Positions 43,397 to 54,900 of a stretch of DNA of 64,000 bases are shown here, in pieces. Position 1 is the first letter of the stretch. The number at the start of each line of letters is the position of its first letter. The position numbers and the translations under genes are program-made. The stretch covers positions 1-64,000 of the forward strand of contig PGYU01000002.1 in assembly GCA_002839825.1 (NCBI GenBank), written 5' to 3'. The stretch comes from Ignavibacteriae bacterium HGW-Ignavibacteriae-1 (GTDB taxonomy: Bacteria > Bacteroidota > Ignavibacteria > Kapaibacteriales > UBA2268). Under the pieces are notes generated by a model. The model did not search any database. It worked only from the letters and a program-made list of their open reading frames with translations, and was not told the origin of the DNA.

Positions 43397-46141
43397 TTAC
43401 AAAATTATTAATTTCTTGCTCATCCAAATGCCATCTATATTAATATGAAGCAGATAAACGCCCGTTTTAAAACTCGGGACTGCCACACGATATTCATTTA
43501 TTTTGTTTGTAACGTCTGAATTGAAAATATTTCGCCCGTTCAAGTCGTAAATTTTTAAGCCGGATACAATTGCATCATTTTCGGAGCGAAATGTAATTGA
43601 GCTACCATCATAATTAACGGCGAAAATTCCACCATAAAGATTATTATCGAGAACAGTTGAGGGAATTGCAGAAGCTGAAATAACAGCCACATTTTTGATG
43701 ATATATGCATCGCTTGTGATTGTCAAAGTGTCACTAAATTCGCCGGGTATAGTCGGTATAAATTCAGTTTTTACCAAATATTCTCCAAATGGTTCAATTT
43801 CATAGGGATTCTCTTCCGACGCTTCGGGCAATTCAAGCACAAAAGGAGATTCAGCCGGGAAATCGAACTTGGTAATTAGTAAAGGCATTTTGCCGGGATT
43901 GCTGATTTTAAGATATTGATGGTCAATCGGTTCATCAATTGTATGTGTCGAAAAATCAACATCATCGGCAATTATTCGCGGATTTGCGACTTCGATTTCG
44001 ATTTCTTTGTCAAAACCTAATGATTGGATTATATTATCAATTTTGACATCGACATAAAAAGAATTTTTGAAAACCTGTTCCAAATTTTCAATATCATCCG
44101 AATATAAATCATTGGCACGGAAACGGACTTTGATAGTATACTCTTCCAAAGGTCCAAGAACAAAATTTTCAGGGATATTTTCAATTATTTCGAATTGGGA
44201 ATCTTCGTTACTCAATACAATTTTTTCGAGAGGAAGAGTATTTTCTTCGCGGTCGTTAGATAACATAATTTCAAAGTCTCGGAAATGCCCTGATTTAATC
44301 ATTCCCAAATCATAATTGTCGGCGTTTAAACTCAAATTGACTAAAGGAGTATAATTAATTTCCTTTAAGCTCCAATTTCCACTTTTATCGGATGCAATAA
44401 TAACAGCTTTAGCAGGCTTCCAATAATCAAGAGTCCTTAAATCCAATGTCGTTTTAGGAGATATTCCCGAAGTAAAAGGTTCTATATTACATTGATAATT
44501 GTAGCTGAGAGCTTCAACTAAAGATAGGGAAGCCAAGTTGGAAGGTTCAACTCCTACTTGAGCTACATCAAGCACTGTGCCGCTGTAATCTCCTTTACAA
44601 CAATGTCCAGGCGTAGGTTGGAATACAGGTGGCAAGGTATCGCCATTCGTCAAATCACGTAATCGGACAGATGCCATAGTTCCAAACGAAGAGTTTGCAT
44701 CATTGCCGTATTGATAAAGCCCGAAGGGGTCATTGGCTTTAATTTGGTAAATTCCTTCCGTGGTAGGTAAAATTTTCGAATAATATGGGCGTCCATCTTT
44801 ATCACGCAAATTGACTGGAGCGCCCGGATTACCGGAATATGCTTCGAGAGGAATCCAGTCTAATGGACTTTTACTAAAGTTGCCAACTTGCAAATCCTGT
44901 GGGATACCACCATCAAGTGTGGCAAGATAAACTAAATTGTAAAAGTTTTTCTCGAATTCCAATCCATCCGCTCCAACAGTTGCGAATTTACAATCATTGC
45001 TGAATTGCTCGTTAGCGATAACTTGCATCTGAAATGGTGCACTCGCAACGCTATCATCGCTTTTGCTTGGATTATACTGCACCACATTAATCGGATAATC
45101 TGACGAAATGACTACCGGTCTGGAGATGCCCATTTCGCCGGAACGAACATCGAGATAGCCGGTTCCTATTAGTCCGCCCACTGTTTTAATCCGAGTAAAA
45201 AAATGCCCGTCAATAAAGACTGCGTTGTTCGGCATAGATGTGAATATTCTCGTAATTGGAGGATTCTTTCTATTGGCAATAGAAGTAACAATATAATTTT
45301 TGCCCCAAGTGCTCTCAGGTGTTTGTTGCTCAATTGTATAATCGCAATTTGACAAATCTTTTTTATCGCCCATGCAGTAATTGCCCGAAAACACGGCAAC
45401 AGGCTTAGTGGCGGATATAACAGAGCCGGTTAGGTCGTTATTTACTCCGCTTCCTGCAATCAGCATAACGTCGCCTTCGTTTAGAGTCGCTCTAGCAACT
45501 TCATTTGGTTTTAAAGAAGAGCCATCTAAAAGTAATACAGTTGTACTCGCATGTCCACCCAATCTGAAGGTAATCTTCGTATTATCGTAAATTCCAACTA
45601 TACTTGTGTAGCTTGGCAAGAACTGACTTGCACTATTTGAAGGGTCGGGGAGAGTAGCAATTTGATATTTTTGTCCTAAAACATAAGACGGCAATGCCAT
45701 GTAGCCACCGGATTTGTCTCCAAATCGAGCCACACCATAGCAAAACACCGGGTCGCCAGCTTTAACAATTATAGCCCTTCCTTCCCATACTTGCATAGGC
45801 TCTGCCTGAGCAGAAGCGCTCTTCAAATACATTAGAGCCTGTTCTGGAGTTAAAGTGAATTCAATTGTTTGATTGGGAATTGTTGACTTTTCTTCGTAAT
45901 AATCAATTGCATCAATTTTCACGCTTACCAAAGTCTCAAAAAATGATGTGACAAATATTTTTATTTCACTTTCTCCATCGCCACCTTCGGGTCCCGGGTG
46001 GAAAGCCAAATAAAATTCAGTTCCTAAATTTGATGAGTTCTTCATCCTATTAAGTAGTTCATCGCCTGTCATTTGCGCTTTAAGCAAATTATGTGATAAC
46101 AGTAGCGATACAATCGTCGAAAGAAGGATAAAATATTTCAT
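43397..46141 (-). CDS. IgGFc-binding-like T9SS secreted protein, paralogue 3
   Basis: 914 residues from ATG 46141 with signal peptide (MKYFILLSTIVSLLLSHNLL-KAQ). It has the same domain order as paralogues 1 and 2 but is clearly more diverged ('GTEFYLAFHPGPEGGDGESE', 'MALPSYVLGQKYQIATLPDP', 'IVGIYDNTKITFRLGG'). The T9SS tail is 'GLKIYDLNGRNIFNSDVTNK ... GVYLLHINIDGIWMSKK'. It is the first of the three on the transcript and follows the ECF sigma gene, from which a terminator separates it. 305 bp of apparently empty AT-rich sequence lies between it and paralogue 2, so paralogues 1-2 may have their own promoter. Confidence 0.85.
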   Translation of the reverse strand: MKYFILLSTIVSLLLSHNLLKAQMTGDELLNRMKNSSNLGTEFYLAFHPGPEGGDGESEIKIFVTSFFETLVSVKIDAIDYYEEKSTIPNQTIEFTLTPEQALMYLKSASAQAEPMQVWEGRAIIVKAGDPVFCYGVARFGDKSGGYMALPSYVLGQKYQIATLPDPSNSASQFLPSYTSIVGIYDNTKITFRLGGHASTTVLLLDGSSLKPNEVARATLNEGDVMLIAGSGVNNDLTGSVISATKPVAVFSGNYCMGDKKDLSNCDYTIEQQTPESTWGKNYIVTSIANRKNPPITRIFTSMPNNAVFIDGHFFTRIKTVGGLIGTGYLDVRSGEMGISRPVVISSDYPINVVQYNPSKSDDSVASAPFQMQVIANEQFSNDCKFATVGADGLEFEKNFYNLVYLATLDGGIPQDLQVGNFSKSPLDWIPLEAYSGNPGAPVNLRDKDGRPYYSKILPTTEGIYQIKANDPFGLYQYGNDANSSFGTMASVRLRDLTNGDTLPPVFQPTPGHCCKGDYSGTVLDVAQVGVEPSNLASLSLVEALSYNYQCNIEPFTSGISPKTTLDLRTLDYWKPAKAVIIASDKSGNWSLKEINYTPLVNLSLNADNYDLGMIKSGHFRDFEIMLSNDREENTLPLEKIVLSNEDSQFEIIENIPENFVLGPLEEYTIKVRFRANDLYSDDIENLEQVFKNSFYVDVKIDNIIQSLGFDKEIEIEVANPRIIADDVDFSTHTIDEPIDHQYLKISNPGKMPLLITKFDFPAESPFVLELPEASEENPYEIEPFGEYLVKTEFIPTIPGEFSDTLTITSDAYIIKNVAVISASAIPSTVLDNNLYGGIFAVNYDGSSITFRSENDAIVSGLKIYDLNGRNIFNSDVTNKINEYRVAVPSFKTGVYLLHINIDGIWMSKKLIIL

Positions 46142-46287
46142 TGCATACCTCTTAATAAAAATAGAAAAAAACCCACACTTAACCAAAAAATAAAAACTCT
46201 TTTAAAAACTTAATCATCTTCTTACTGTAAATAACAAGTGAAAGTTTGGTTTGTTACATTTTTAATGGTTAATTTAATTTAATAATA

Positions 46288-46325
46288 AAAAAAAGCCCGA
46301 AAGTCATAACCTTCGGGCTTTTTGT
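46288..46325 (-). terminator. Rho-independent terminator after the sigma factor gene
   Basis: AAAAGCCCGAA (around 46291-46301) pairs with TTCGGGCTTTTT (46312-46323) with a 10-nt loop. T tracts lie on both sides, so it can work on either strand. It ends the sigma gene 38 bp past its stop. Confidence 0.85.
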
Positions 46326-46362
46326 TGTAATGTAGCTTTTAATTTTACTTATCGAAACGACT

Positions 46363-46929
46363 TTAATTATTATTGATCGAACGATAAAGGTCTTTCAGTT
46401 TTTTGCGAAGATGCAGAACAGCGTAACGCTTTCTGGCTAACAAGGTGTTAATATTCACGCCTGTTTCTTCGGACATTTCACGGAACGAGATGCCTTCGAA
46501 TTCGTTTTTCACAAAAACTTCGCGTTGTTCGGCAGGTAATTCGGCAAGTCCTGCTTGGACAGATTCCCAAATTGTCTTACGAATCAAATCGCTTTCCGGG
46601 CTACTTGAGAAATCGCCCAAGAAATTTTCGAATGCGTCAACGCCGTCTTCGGCTTGACCCGGGGTCTGCATATCTGAGAAAGTCTCTGCTCTTTTCTTAC
46701 GATACGAGTCAATAATTCTATTACGCACTGCGGTGAACACCCACGATGCGATGTTTTCTATTGGTCGTTGAACATTTGCTGATGCAGCCAAAACATTGGT
46801 GAATACATCTTGCAAAATATCTTCCGCTTCTTCCTGACTACGTACTCGTTGACGGATAAATCCAAGGAATTTCTTCCGGTCCGTTTTGAACAAGTTCTCT
46901 ATTTGAAGAGCTAAATCCATATCTTTCAT
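46363..46929 (-). CDS. ECF-type RNA polymerase sigma factor
   Basis: 188 residues. Sigma region 2 is at about 15-85 ('FLGFIRQRVRSQEEAEDILQ', 'DVFTNVLAA', 'SWVFTAVRNRIIDSYRKKRA') and region 4 at about 125-180 ('GLAELPAEQREVFVKNEFEG', 'ISFREMSEETGVNINTLLAR'). No anti-sigma gene is adjacent. It lies upstream, on the same strand, of three large surface-protein genes but is separated from them by a terminator. Control of that cluster is possible but unproven. Confidence 0.92.
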   Translation of the reverse strand: MKDMDLALQIENLFKTDRKKFLGFIRQRVRSQEEAEDILQDVFTNVLAASANVQRPIENIASWVFTAVRNRIIDSYRKKRAETFSDMQTPGQAEDGVDAFENFLGDFSSSPESDLIRKTIWESVQAGLAELPAEQREVFVKNEFEGISFREMSEETGVNINTLLARKRYAVLHLRKKLKDLYRSINNN

Positions 46930-47122
46930 CTCCTTTAAAATGCTTGTGACACTTACTTACAATGTACCAAACGTTCTATACTTTCCCTTTATAATTTGTT
47001 ACCCAAACTTAAACTAATAGACACATAAAAAGGCAAAAAGTTTCACAAAAATACAATTATTTTTAAAAAATTATTAATTAGTGACAAAATGTCATGTTTT
47101 AGGGACAACTCTCCCATGTATA

Positions 47123-48766
47123 TTACATAGGAATTCTTATGCCAAACTCTGAAGCGTTGCTACGTGCACGTTCATAGCCCGCATCGGCATGACGTAAAAT
47201 TCCCATCATCGGGTCAAAAGTCAAAACCCTCGTCAAACGCGATTCCGAATCTTTTGAACCATCGGCTACAACTACCATTCCGGCGTGTAGTGATAATCCC
47301 ATTCCAACTCCACCGCCATGATGAAATGATACCCACGTTGCACCGCCAATTGCATTCAAAGCAAAATTGAAATAAACCCAATCTGCAATTGCATCCGAAC
47401 CGTCGAGCATTTTTTCAGTCTCGCGATATGGTGATGCTACCGAACCACAATCAAGGTGGTCGCGTCCGATAACGATTGGAGCACTCAACTCGCCACTTGC
47501 TACCATTTCGTTAAATTTCAAGCCGGCTTTCATTCTGTCGCCGTATCCAAGCCAACAAATTCGAGCAGGCAGGGCTTGATAACCGATTCTGCTTTGTGCA
47601 TTATGAATCCAACGGTGCAATGATTCATCTTCGGGGAATAGCTCCAAAACGGCTCTGTCAGTTTTGGCAATATCTTCAGGGTCGCCGGAAAGCGCTACCC
47701 ATCTAAAAGGTCCCTTGCCATCACAGAAAAGTGGTCGAATATAATCAGGTACAAATCCGTTAAAATCAAAAGCATTGCTTACATTGCCATATTCTTTGGC
47801 AACTCCGCGAATATTATTACCGTAATCAAATACTACTGAGCCATTTTTCTGAAATTCGAGCATTGCCGCAACGTGTGTACCGATTGACTTATACGCTTCT
47901 TCAAGGTATTTGTCGGGATTAGTGCGTCTTAAATCATCAGCTTCGGATATTGTCATTCCCGCAGGATAGTAACCGTTCAAAGGGTCGTGAGCCGCCGTTT
48001 GGTCTGTAACTACATCAGGATAAATACCTCTACGTACAAGTTCGGGTAATATTTCAGCTGCATTTCCTATCAAACCGATTGATATTGCTTTTCGCTCTGT
48101 GACATTTTGTCGCACTATTTCAAGTGCTGTGTCAAGATTGTCACACTTCATGTCGCAATACCCGTCATGAATTCTTTTATCAATTCTTTTTTCGTCAATT
48201 TCGACAGTGATAGAGGCTGCTCCGGCAAAAGTTGCTGCTAATGGTTGAGCTCCGCCCATGCCGCCCATACCTGCCGTAAGCAAAAATCTACCGTATAAAT
48301 CGCCTCCGAAATGTTGGCGAGCACATTCGGCAAATGTTTCGTAAGTGCCTTGCACTATGCCTTGGGTGCCGATGTAAATCCAACTTCCGGCTGTCATTTG
48401 CCCGTACATAATTAGTCCGAGTTTGTCCAATCTGCGAAATTCATCCCAAGTAGCCCATTTCGGGACAAGATTTGAATTTGCGATAATAACTCTCGGTGCC
48501 AATAGATGCGTTTTGACCACTCCAACGGGCTTGCCCGATTGGACGAGCAAAGTGTCATCAATATCCATGTCTTTCAATGTGCCGACTATAGCGTCGAAAC
48601 ATTCCCAATTACGGGCAGCCTTGCCCAATCCGCCATATACAATCAATTCTTCAGGTTTCTCTGCATTTTCAGGGTCAAGATTATGATGAATCATCCTATA
48701 TGCAGCTTCAATTTGCCAATTCTTACAAGTCAGCTCCGTACCACGCGGCACTTTAACCGTTCTCAT
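47123..48766 (-). CDS. hutU: Urocanate hydratase
   Basis: 547 residues, full length for this NAD-dependent enzyme, which hydrates urocanate to imidazolonepropionate in histidine breakdown. Recognised by '[20 protein letters not shown]', '[18 protein letters not shown]', '[20 protein letters not shown]' (NAD loop), '[14 protein letters not shown]', '[18 protein letters not shown]', '[20 protein letters not shown]' and '[11 protein letters not shown]'. hutH, hutI and hutG/F are not adjacent. It starts 2 bp after a DUF971 gene stop. Confidence 0.96.
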   Translation of the reverse strand: MRTVKVPRGTELTCKNWQIEAAYRMIHHNLDPENAEKPEELIVYGGLGKAARNWECFDAIVGTLKDMDIDDTLLVQSGKPVGVVKTHLLAPRVIIANSNLVPKWATWDEFRRLDKLGLIMYGQMTAGSWIYIGTQGIVQGTYETFAECARQHFGGDLYGRFLLTAGMGGMGGAQPLAATFAGAASITVEIDEKRIDKRIHDGYCDMKCDNLDTALEIVRQNVTERKAISIGLIGNAAEILPELVRRGIYPDVVTDQTAAHDPLNGYYPAGMTISEADDLRRTNPDKYLEEAYKSIGTHVAAMLEFQKNGSVVFDYGNNIRGVAKEYGNVSNAFDFNGFVPDYIRPLFCDGKGPFRWVALSGDPEDIAKTDRAVLELFPEDESLHRWIHNAQSRIGYQALPARICWLGYGDRMKAGLKFNEMVASGELSAPIVIGRDHLDCGSVASPYRETEKMLDGSDAIADWVYFNFALNAIGGATWVSFHHGGGVGMGLSLHAGMVVVADGSKDSESRLTRVLTFDPMMGILRHADAGYERARSNASEFGIRIPM

Positions 48767-48768
48767 TT

Positions 48769-49155
48769 CTAATTACTCCTCACGTTCAGTCCCGGTATAT
48801 CGGGTTTATTTTTGTTTTTTTGTTCAAATTCGAATATTTCATCTTCGCTCAATTTATAATTTTCGAAGATAATTCTGATAAATTCCCAAGGATAGATTCC
48901 TGTGTCGTGACCATCGCCCCAAGTTGGGTTTACAGCGTAATTTCCAACAGGCTGAAGTGATTTCAAATCATTTTTGCCCATTTTGATTGTCGGCATGACA
49001 AATTTTCCGGTCTCGTTTTCCTTTTCGCGGCAATCTGCACACGGACATTCGGAACGCAATTTCTCAATTTTGATAGTAGCCGAAAAGCCGTCAGACCACT
49101 CGGCTTTGAGAAGTCCGGGCGACACTTTTTTAATAGATATCGGCATATTTGACAT
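48769..49155 (-). CDS. DUF971 (GBBH-like N-terminal domain) protein
   Basis: 128 residues. '[20 protein letters not shown]', '[19 protein letters not shown]', '[20 protein letters not shown]' and '[10 protein letters not shown]' match DUF971, the N-terminal module of gamma-butyrobetaine hydroxylase, also found alone and near Fe-S or Mrp-type genes. The paired Cys in CPCADC (plus the distant His) could bind a metal. It is the first gene of a two-gene unit with hutU and diverges from mreB across 316 bp. Confidence 0.85.
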   Translation of the reverse strand: MSNMPISIKKVSPGLLKAEWSDGFSATIKIEKLRSECPCADCREKENETGKFVMPTIKMGKNDLKSLQPVGNYAVNPTWGDGHDTGIYPWEFIRIIFENYKLSEDEIFEFEQKNKNKPDIPGLNVRSN

Positions 49156-49471
49156 AATTAATACGACTAAGTTAATCTTACTTATGCAATATAATATATT
49201 TTTCGTACACTACAATAGATTTTCGTCATTTTCGTATAAAATAATTCGGCTGCCGATTTCTTAACTAAAACCCCCCAAGAATCAAGTACCGTGTCACCAT
49301 AAACGATGTAAAAATTTTATTTCTACTCATATATCCCCCAAATTGCCGACTATTAACAGAAAAGAGAAAATAAGGTAAAATTGGGTGAATTTTATTATGA
49401 AAACTTAAGCGGATTTTTTCTATTTTTGCAATTAGAATCAGTTAATTTATATAAGTAAAGCAGACTAAATT
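49156..49471. other. Divergent regulatory spacer between DUF971/hutU and mreB
   Basis: 316 bp of AT-rich sequence with no supported gene. TATTTTTG at 49421-49428 fits the TAnnTTTG -7 box and lies 44 bp before mreB. I see no operator-like dyad. Confidence 0.4.
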
Positions 49472-50497
49472 ATGGCATTGTTCAAAATGTTCTCAAATGA
49501 TGTAGCGATAGACCTCGGGACTGCCAATACTCTTATTTGGATGAAAAATAAAGGTATCGTGCTGAACGAACCTACTATAGTAGCGTTCGACAGAACGACA
49601 AAGAATATAATCGCAATCGGACACGAAGCTAATGAAATGTTAGGCAGAACTCACAAGGAAATCCAAATTATCAGACCCTTACGCGATGGCGCAATAGCGG
49701 ATTTTGAGATTACCGAAGGTATGTTGCGAGCTTTCATTCGCAAAGTAACTATGAGTTGGCAACCAGCAAGAAGGGTTGTAGTCTGCGTTCCATCGGGAAT
49801 TACAGAAGTTGAAAAACGTGCTGTCCGCGATAGTTGCGAACATGCCGGAGCTAAAGAAGTTCACCTGATTGCAGAGCCGATGGCATCCGCAATTGGAGTT
49901 GGGCTCAACGTTCATGACCCGGTCGGCAATATGATTGTTGATATTGGTGGCGGTACAACCGAAATAGCTGTAATAGCACTATCAGGTATCGTAGCCGATG
50001 AATCTATCCGTGTAGCGGGCGATGAAATGACAAATGCCATTACTCAATATTTCCGTAGGCAACACAATATATTAATAGGCGACCGTACTTCGGAAACTAT
50101 AAAATGTTCCGTTGGCTCAGCTTATCCGCTCGAAGAAGAAATCGAAATCGAAGTCAAAGGGCGCGACTTAGTCTCCGGAATTCCCAAAATGATTAACGTC
50201 ACATCAGTAGAAATCAGAGAGGCACTTGCCGAAGCTGTCAACGAAATGGTGGATGCAGTTATGAAATTATTAGAACGCACTCCTCCGGAATTATCCGCCG
50301 ATATTTTCGAGCGTGGAATAGTTTTGACTGGTGGCGGTGCACTTTTGAAAGGCTTAGATGAAAGATTACGCAAAGAAACAAGCCTCCCGGTGCATGTTGC
50401 TGACGAGCCTTTGACGGCTGTTGTGAGAGGTACAGGTATAGTGCTTGAAAATCTGAGCGATTATTCTTCCGTTCTTCTCAAAAGTTCCAGATACTAA
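49472..50497 (+). CDS. mreB: Rod-shape-determining protein MreB
   Basis: 341 residues. The actin-like ATPase fold is shown by phosphate-1 'AIDLGTANTLIWMKNKGIVL', 'EPMASAIGVGLNVHDPVGNM', phosphate-2 'IVDIGGGTTEIAVIALSGIV' and the adenosine motif 'GIVLTGGGALLKGLD'. It polymerises under the inner membrane and guides lateral wall synthesis with MreC and MreD. This indicates a rod-like or helical cell. First gene of mreBCD-smc. Confidence 0.97.
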   Translation: MALFKMFSNDVAIDLGTANTLIWMKNKGIVLNEPTIVAFDRTTKNIIAIGHEANEMLGRTHKEIQIIRPLRDGAIADFEITEGMLRAFIRKVTMSWQPARRVVVCVPSGITEVEKRAVRDSCEHAGAKEVHLIAEPMASAIGVGLNVHDPVGNMIVDIGGGTTEIAVIALSGIVADESIRVAGDEMTNAITQYFRRQHNILIGDRTSETIKCSVGSAYPLEEEIEIEVKGRDLVSGIPKMINVTSVEIREALAEAVNEMVDAVMKLLERTPPELSADIFERGIVLTGGGALLKGLDERLRKETSLPVHVADEPLTAVVRGTGIVLENLSDYSSVLLKSSRY

Positions 50498-50542
50498 TAA
50501 TAATGTTGCTTATAAATTTCATTAACTTTTCTCCTGCTTGAT

Positions 50543-51388
50543 ATGCAGAGCTTAATTGACTTTGTTGCACGATTTAAAGAGTTGATAACATTTACAGCTC
50601 TCGTAATCATATGTTTGTCACTTATTTCGATTGGAAACGTATCCCAAATCGGTGGTTTCCGAGCAATTTTAATCGGAACAGTAGGCAATTTGCAACAATT
50701 ATTTTCGTGGATACCTAACCCGCAAGCACTTCGCAACGAAAACCGTGCCTTACGCGAACTCAATCTCCAACTTTCGACTGAAGTAATCAGGATGCGTGAA
50801 GCAAGCGTGGAAAACAACCGCTTACGCAAAATGATTGAATTCCGTCAAATGGCAACTCATCCGATGATTCCGGCTCAAGTAATCGGCAAATCTGTGGTTG
50901 AAATGCGAAATTTCATGACAATTAATCGTGGACGCGGCGATAGTATCGCAGTCGGTATGCCGGTCAGAACTGATGCAGGCTTAGTAGGTATTGTAGTCGG
51001 AGTTTCGGCTAAATATTCAATTGTCGAATTGATAACGAATCGAAATGTTAAAATTTCCTCCCGTATCTTGCGAACAGGCATTGCCGGAATTGCAGTGTGG
51101 GACGGTGGCGAAAACTTCATGCTTAATAATATTCCGGAATCATTCGACGTTGTGAAAGGCGATTATGTAGTCACATCGGATTTCAGCAACAAATATCCTA
51201 CAGACATCCCCTTTGGCGAAATTATCAAAGTAGTCGAAGACCCAAGCTCGCTATTCAAGAAAATTTATATTCAGCCGTTTGCAAATATTAATTCGCTCGA
51301 ACAAGTTTTTGTAGTCAAATTTTTGCCTGACCCTGAACGAATGGAACTGATAGAACAAATTGAAGAACAGTTGAGGTTGAGGAAATAA
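50543..51388 (+). CDS. mreC: Rod-shape-determining protein MreC
   Basis: 281 residues with one N-terminal transmembrane helix ('LITFTALVIICLSLISIGNV'), then a coiled coil ('NENRALRELNLQLSTEVIRM'), then the periplasmic beta domains ('PAQVIGKSVVEMRNFMTINR', 'GMPVRTDAGLVGIVVG', 'DYVVTSDFSNKYPTDIPFGE'). It links MreB to the wall synthases in the periplasm. mreD starts 7 bp downstream. Confidence 0.95.
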   Translation: MQSLIDFVARFKELITFTALVIICLSLISIGNVSQIGGFRAILIGTVGNLQQLFSWIPNPQALRNENRALRELNLQLSTEVIRMREASVENNRLRKMIEFRQMATHPMIPAQVIGKSVVEMRNFMTINRGRGDSIAVGMPVRTDAGLVGIVVGVSAKYSIVELITNRNVKISSRILRTGIAGIAVWDGGENFMLNNIPESFDVVKGDYVVTSDFSNKYPTDIPFGEIIKVVEDPSSLFKKIYIQPFANINSLEQVFVVKFLPDPERMELIEQIEEQLRLRK

Positions 51389-51395
51389 AGTTAAT

Positions 51396-51926
51396 ATGCA
51401 ATACGGTTACGACAGGTCACGAAAAAAAGATTTGGGAATCAAATACGTACTTTATGCCTTAGCGGCAGTATTGATTGCCTTTTTTCACGTAGTGTTGTCC
51501 AATCTGATTGCAATCGGGGGAATTACCCCAAATTTGATGATAATATTAGTGGTATGGATTACACTCAAACGCGGACAATTTGTCGGATTGTTTGCAGGGT
51601 TTTTGGGTGGCTTGATTTACGATGCCGTCACAATGGATGTTATTGGTACAAATGCACTGTCGCTAACAATTATGGCATTTTTGACGGGCTTTTTCTATCG
51701 CGAAGGCAAGGAAGAACAATCCGTTAAGAGTATGAAATTTTTGGGCATATTGTTTTTTGCAGCGCTTGTGCACAATCTTATTTATTACTTTTTTTATATA
51801 AAATTGAGTGACTTGAGCTTTTGGAATTTCTTTTTCAAATATGGCATCGCCGGGGCGCTCTATACAACGGTTATCGGCATCTTTGCCATTTTTATTAAGA
51901 TACCCGGAAGACAAATAAAAATCTAA
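51396..51926 (+). CDS. mreD: Rod-shape-determining protein MreD
   Basis: 176 residues, about five transmembrane helices, with the family's 'ITPNLMIILVVWITLKRGQF' and 'GFLGGLIYDAVTMDVIGTNA'. Its position after mreC supports the call. MreD is poorly conserved, so the gene order carries weight. smc starts 8 bp downstream; mrdA (PBP2) and rodA, often next, are not here. Confidence 0.9.
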   Translation: MQYGYDRSRKKDLGIKYVLYALAAVLIAFFHVVLSNLIAIGGITPNLMIILVVWITLKRGQFVGLFAGFLGGLIYDAVTMDVIGTNALSLTIMAFLTGFFYREGKEEQSVKSMKFLGILFFAALVHNLIYYFFYIKLSDLSFWNFFFKYGIAGALYTTVIGIFAIFIKIPGRQIKI

Positions 51927-51934
51927 GGAAAATA

Positions 51935-54900
51935 ATGTATTTAAGTGATATAGAAATAGTTGGTTTCAAATCTTTTGCTCAGAAAATTAAGCTGAAGTTC
52001 AATGGTGGGCTTTCGGCAATTGTGGGTCCGAATGGCTGCGGCAAAACCAATGTAGTAGATGCTATTCGTTGGGTACTTGGGGAAAAGAAGGCATCAACTC
52101 TGCGGTCTGATATAATGGAAAACGTGATTTTCAACGGAACAAAAGACCGCAAACCACTTAGTATGGCAGAAGTAACTATTACTTTTGACAACAATAAATC
52201 AATTTTGCCGACGGAATATTCCGAAGTGGCGATTACAAGAAGGCTCTTCCGTAGTGGCGACAGCGAATATTTCATCAACAAAACTGCTTGCAGACTAAAA
52301 GATATTAGCGATTTGTTTATGGATACAGGAATTGGACCCGATTCATATTCTGTAATCGAATTGAAAATGATTGATGCGATTTTGAGCGGCAACGTTGACG
52401 ACCGTCGCTCAATGTTTGAAGAAGCCGCAGGAATCAAAAAGTATAAGCAGCGTCGTAAGGAAACTTACAAAAAATTGGAAAACGTTCAGACCGATACAGA
52501 AAGATTGAACGATATAATCCAAGAGGTACGGAAAAATGTTAACTCGCTATCGCGCCAAGCATCAAAAACAAAGCGCTACAACCAATATTTGACGCGATTG
52601 AAAGAACTCGATATGTGCTTGCTCAAAGACGATATGGCAAATTTCTCCTCGAAAAAGGAAACGCTTCTCGCTGAACACACAAATCTTGAAGATGAAAGAA
52701 TTAAAACCGAACAAGCAATTGCCGATTCGGAATTGACTTTGAAAGAGCTCAAAGAGCAACTCAACCACATTGACAATAAATACAGCAAAACCAACAATAC
52801 TGTGAATGAATTATCGCAAAAAATTGCAGAAGCAAATCGCACATCTGCCGTTAACAACGAAAAATTGAACAGTTATGCAGAAACCGAATCAAGATTGAAC
52901 AAGGAAATCGAAGAAAACAAACAAGCGATTGCCAATTTGTCAGCAGAATCGGAGCAAATCAAAGCAAATATTCAAGCGATTGAAGAGAAAATTAAGCAAT
53001 TGCAAATTGAAAAAAATAGTGCCGAACAAAACAAACAAAATATTCGCAATGACCATCGTACTATTTCCGGCGAAGTAAATGCGAAACAAAATGAATACAA
53101 TTCCCAAAAAACGAAGTCGGAATCTATAACAATCTTGATTCAGCGAAATAATGAAAAAAGCAAGTCGCTCCAAATCAAGTTGCAAAGCACCGAGCAAGAG
53201 CTTTTCAAATACGAAACTCAATTGAATGAATTATCATCCGAGCTTGAAAATATCCAAAAAATCAGACCGGATTTGGAAATTGCTATAACAGAAGCAAAAT
53301 CTCACTTAGAATCTCAAAAAATCAAAAAAAGCGAAATCGAAAATGAAATCAATTCGCTAAAGCAACAAATCAACGACAGACTGAATCTAATCAGTAGCCG
53401 CAAATCATCAATAGAATTTCTGAATTCGCTGGTTGACGGTAGAGAAGTCACCAAATTCTTGAGCTCGGGCAAAGATTGGAAATACGAAGGCGAAAAAGTA
53501 TTACTTGGCGAACTTGTAGGTTGCGACGAAGAAATCCGAACCGCAGTATCTGCCGCATTAGGCGAAGCCGCTCACTTTTTCATAGTTGACGAAAAAGCCA
53601 ATGCCGAAGCTGCAATAGCACTCTTGCAAAAGAATAACAAAGGCAAAACGGGCTTCGTTTGCCGAGATTTGATTCCAAATGCTCCGAAAGGTGATTCAAA
53701 AATTGACTCCGATGATGTAATTGGATTATTGAGCGAATTAGTCCGCGTTGACGACACAATTCGCAATCTTTTGCGCCATTTATTGGGTAATACAGTCGTC
53801 GTCCGGACTGAACAAGCTGCAATTGAACTGACAGCGAACTCTCAAGTAGATAGAGCTGTAACTTTGGATGGAACTGTGTTTGAATCAGCCGGTGTGATTC
53901 GTGGCGGCTCATTTTCGCAAAAAGAGGGACTTTGGGTTGGTAAAAAAGAACGTATGAAATCACTCGAAACTGAAATCACTTCGCTAAACAAAGAATTAGA
54001 ATCCTTCAAATCTCACACGGAAAAGCTCGCAAGCGAATCGAAAGCAATTGACTTGCATTCAGCTGAGCAAAATTTGGAATCCGCGAACAGGAAATTGAAA
54101 GAAAACGAGAATCAGACGCAAAGATTAATAATGCAGAAGGAATCTCTGAATCGAAATATTAAGATGACTCAGGAAAATTCCTCTCGCTATTTGGGCGAAA
54201 TTTCCGAAATCACCGAAGAAAGCAACAAAGCTCAAATTGATTTGGAAGAATTCAACATTAGTTTGGAAACTTTGCTCAAATCTTTAAGACAAACTCGCGA
54301 TGAAATGAGCAAAATTTCGGCGAAACTTGATGAATCCGACAAAGTGCTAAAAGAATTTGAATATAAGATTATTCAGAGCGAAGCAGAACTGAAATCAGCC
54401 CACGCAGACAAAAACAGGAACAATTCAAATCGCGTATCGGCGGAAAATAAAATCTCGGAAAGAAACAAAGAACTCGCTGAATTGAACGAGCTACGCGTGA
54501 AACTATCGGATTCTTCATTAGAAATTAGCGAGACATTGGCAATTTCGCAAAACGAATTGGAAAGTTCGAACGAAAAACTTCACACTTTGGCGCACGACCG
54601 CAGAGTTATTGCCGAACAATACGACCAATATTTTTCGGAATTTGAACTGCGCCGCAAAGAGTTTGATAGATTGAAGGACAAAATCCACAAAATTGATATT
54701 GAAATGACCGAAATCGGTTCGCATATCCAGAATTTGCTCGAAAAAGCTATGGAACAATATCAAATCGAAATCACCGAAATAAACGTAGAAATTCCCGAAG
54801 ATTTCGAGCCTGCAAGTGCCCGCGCTGAAGCATTGGACTTGAGGGCGAAACTATCGGAATTGGGCAATGTCAACTTTATGGCTTTGGAAGAATTTGAAAC

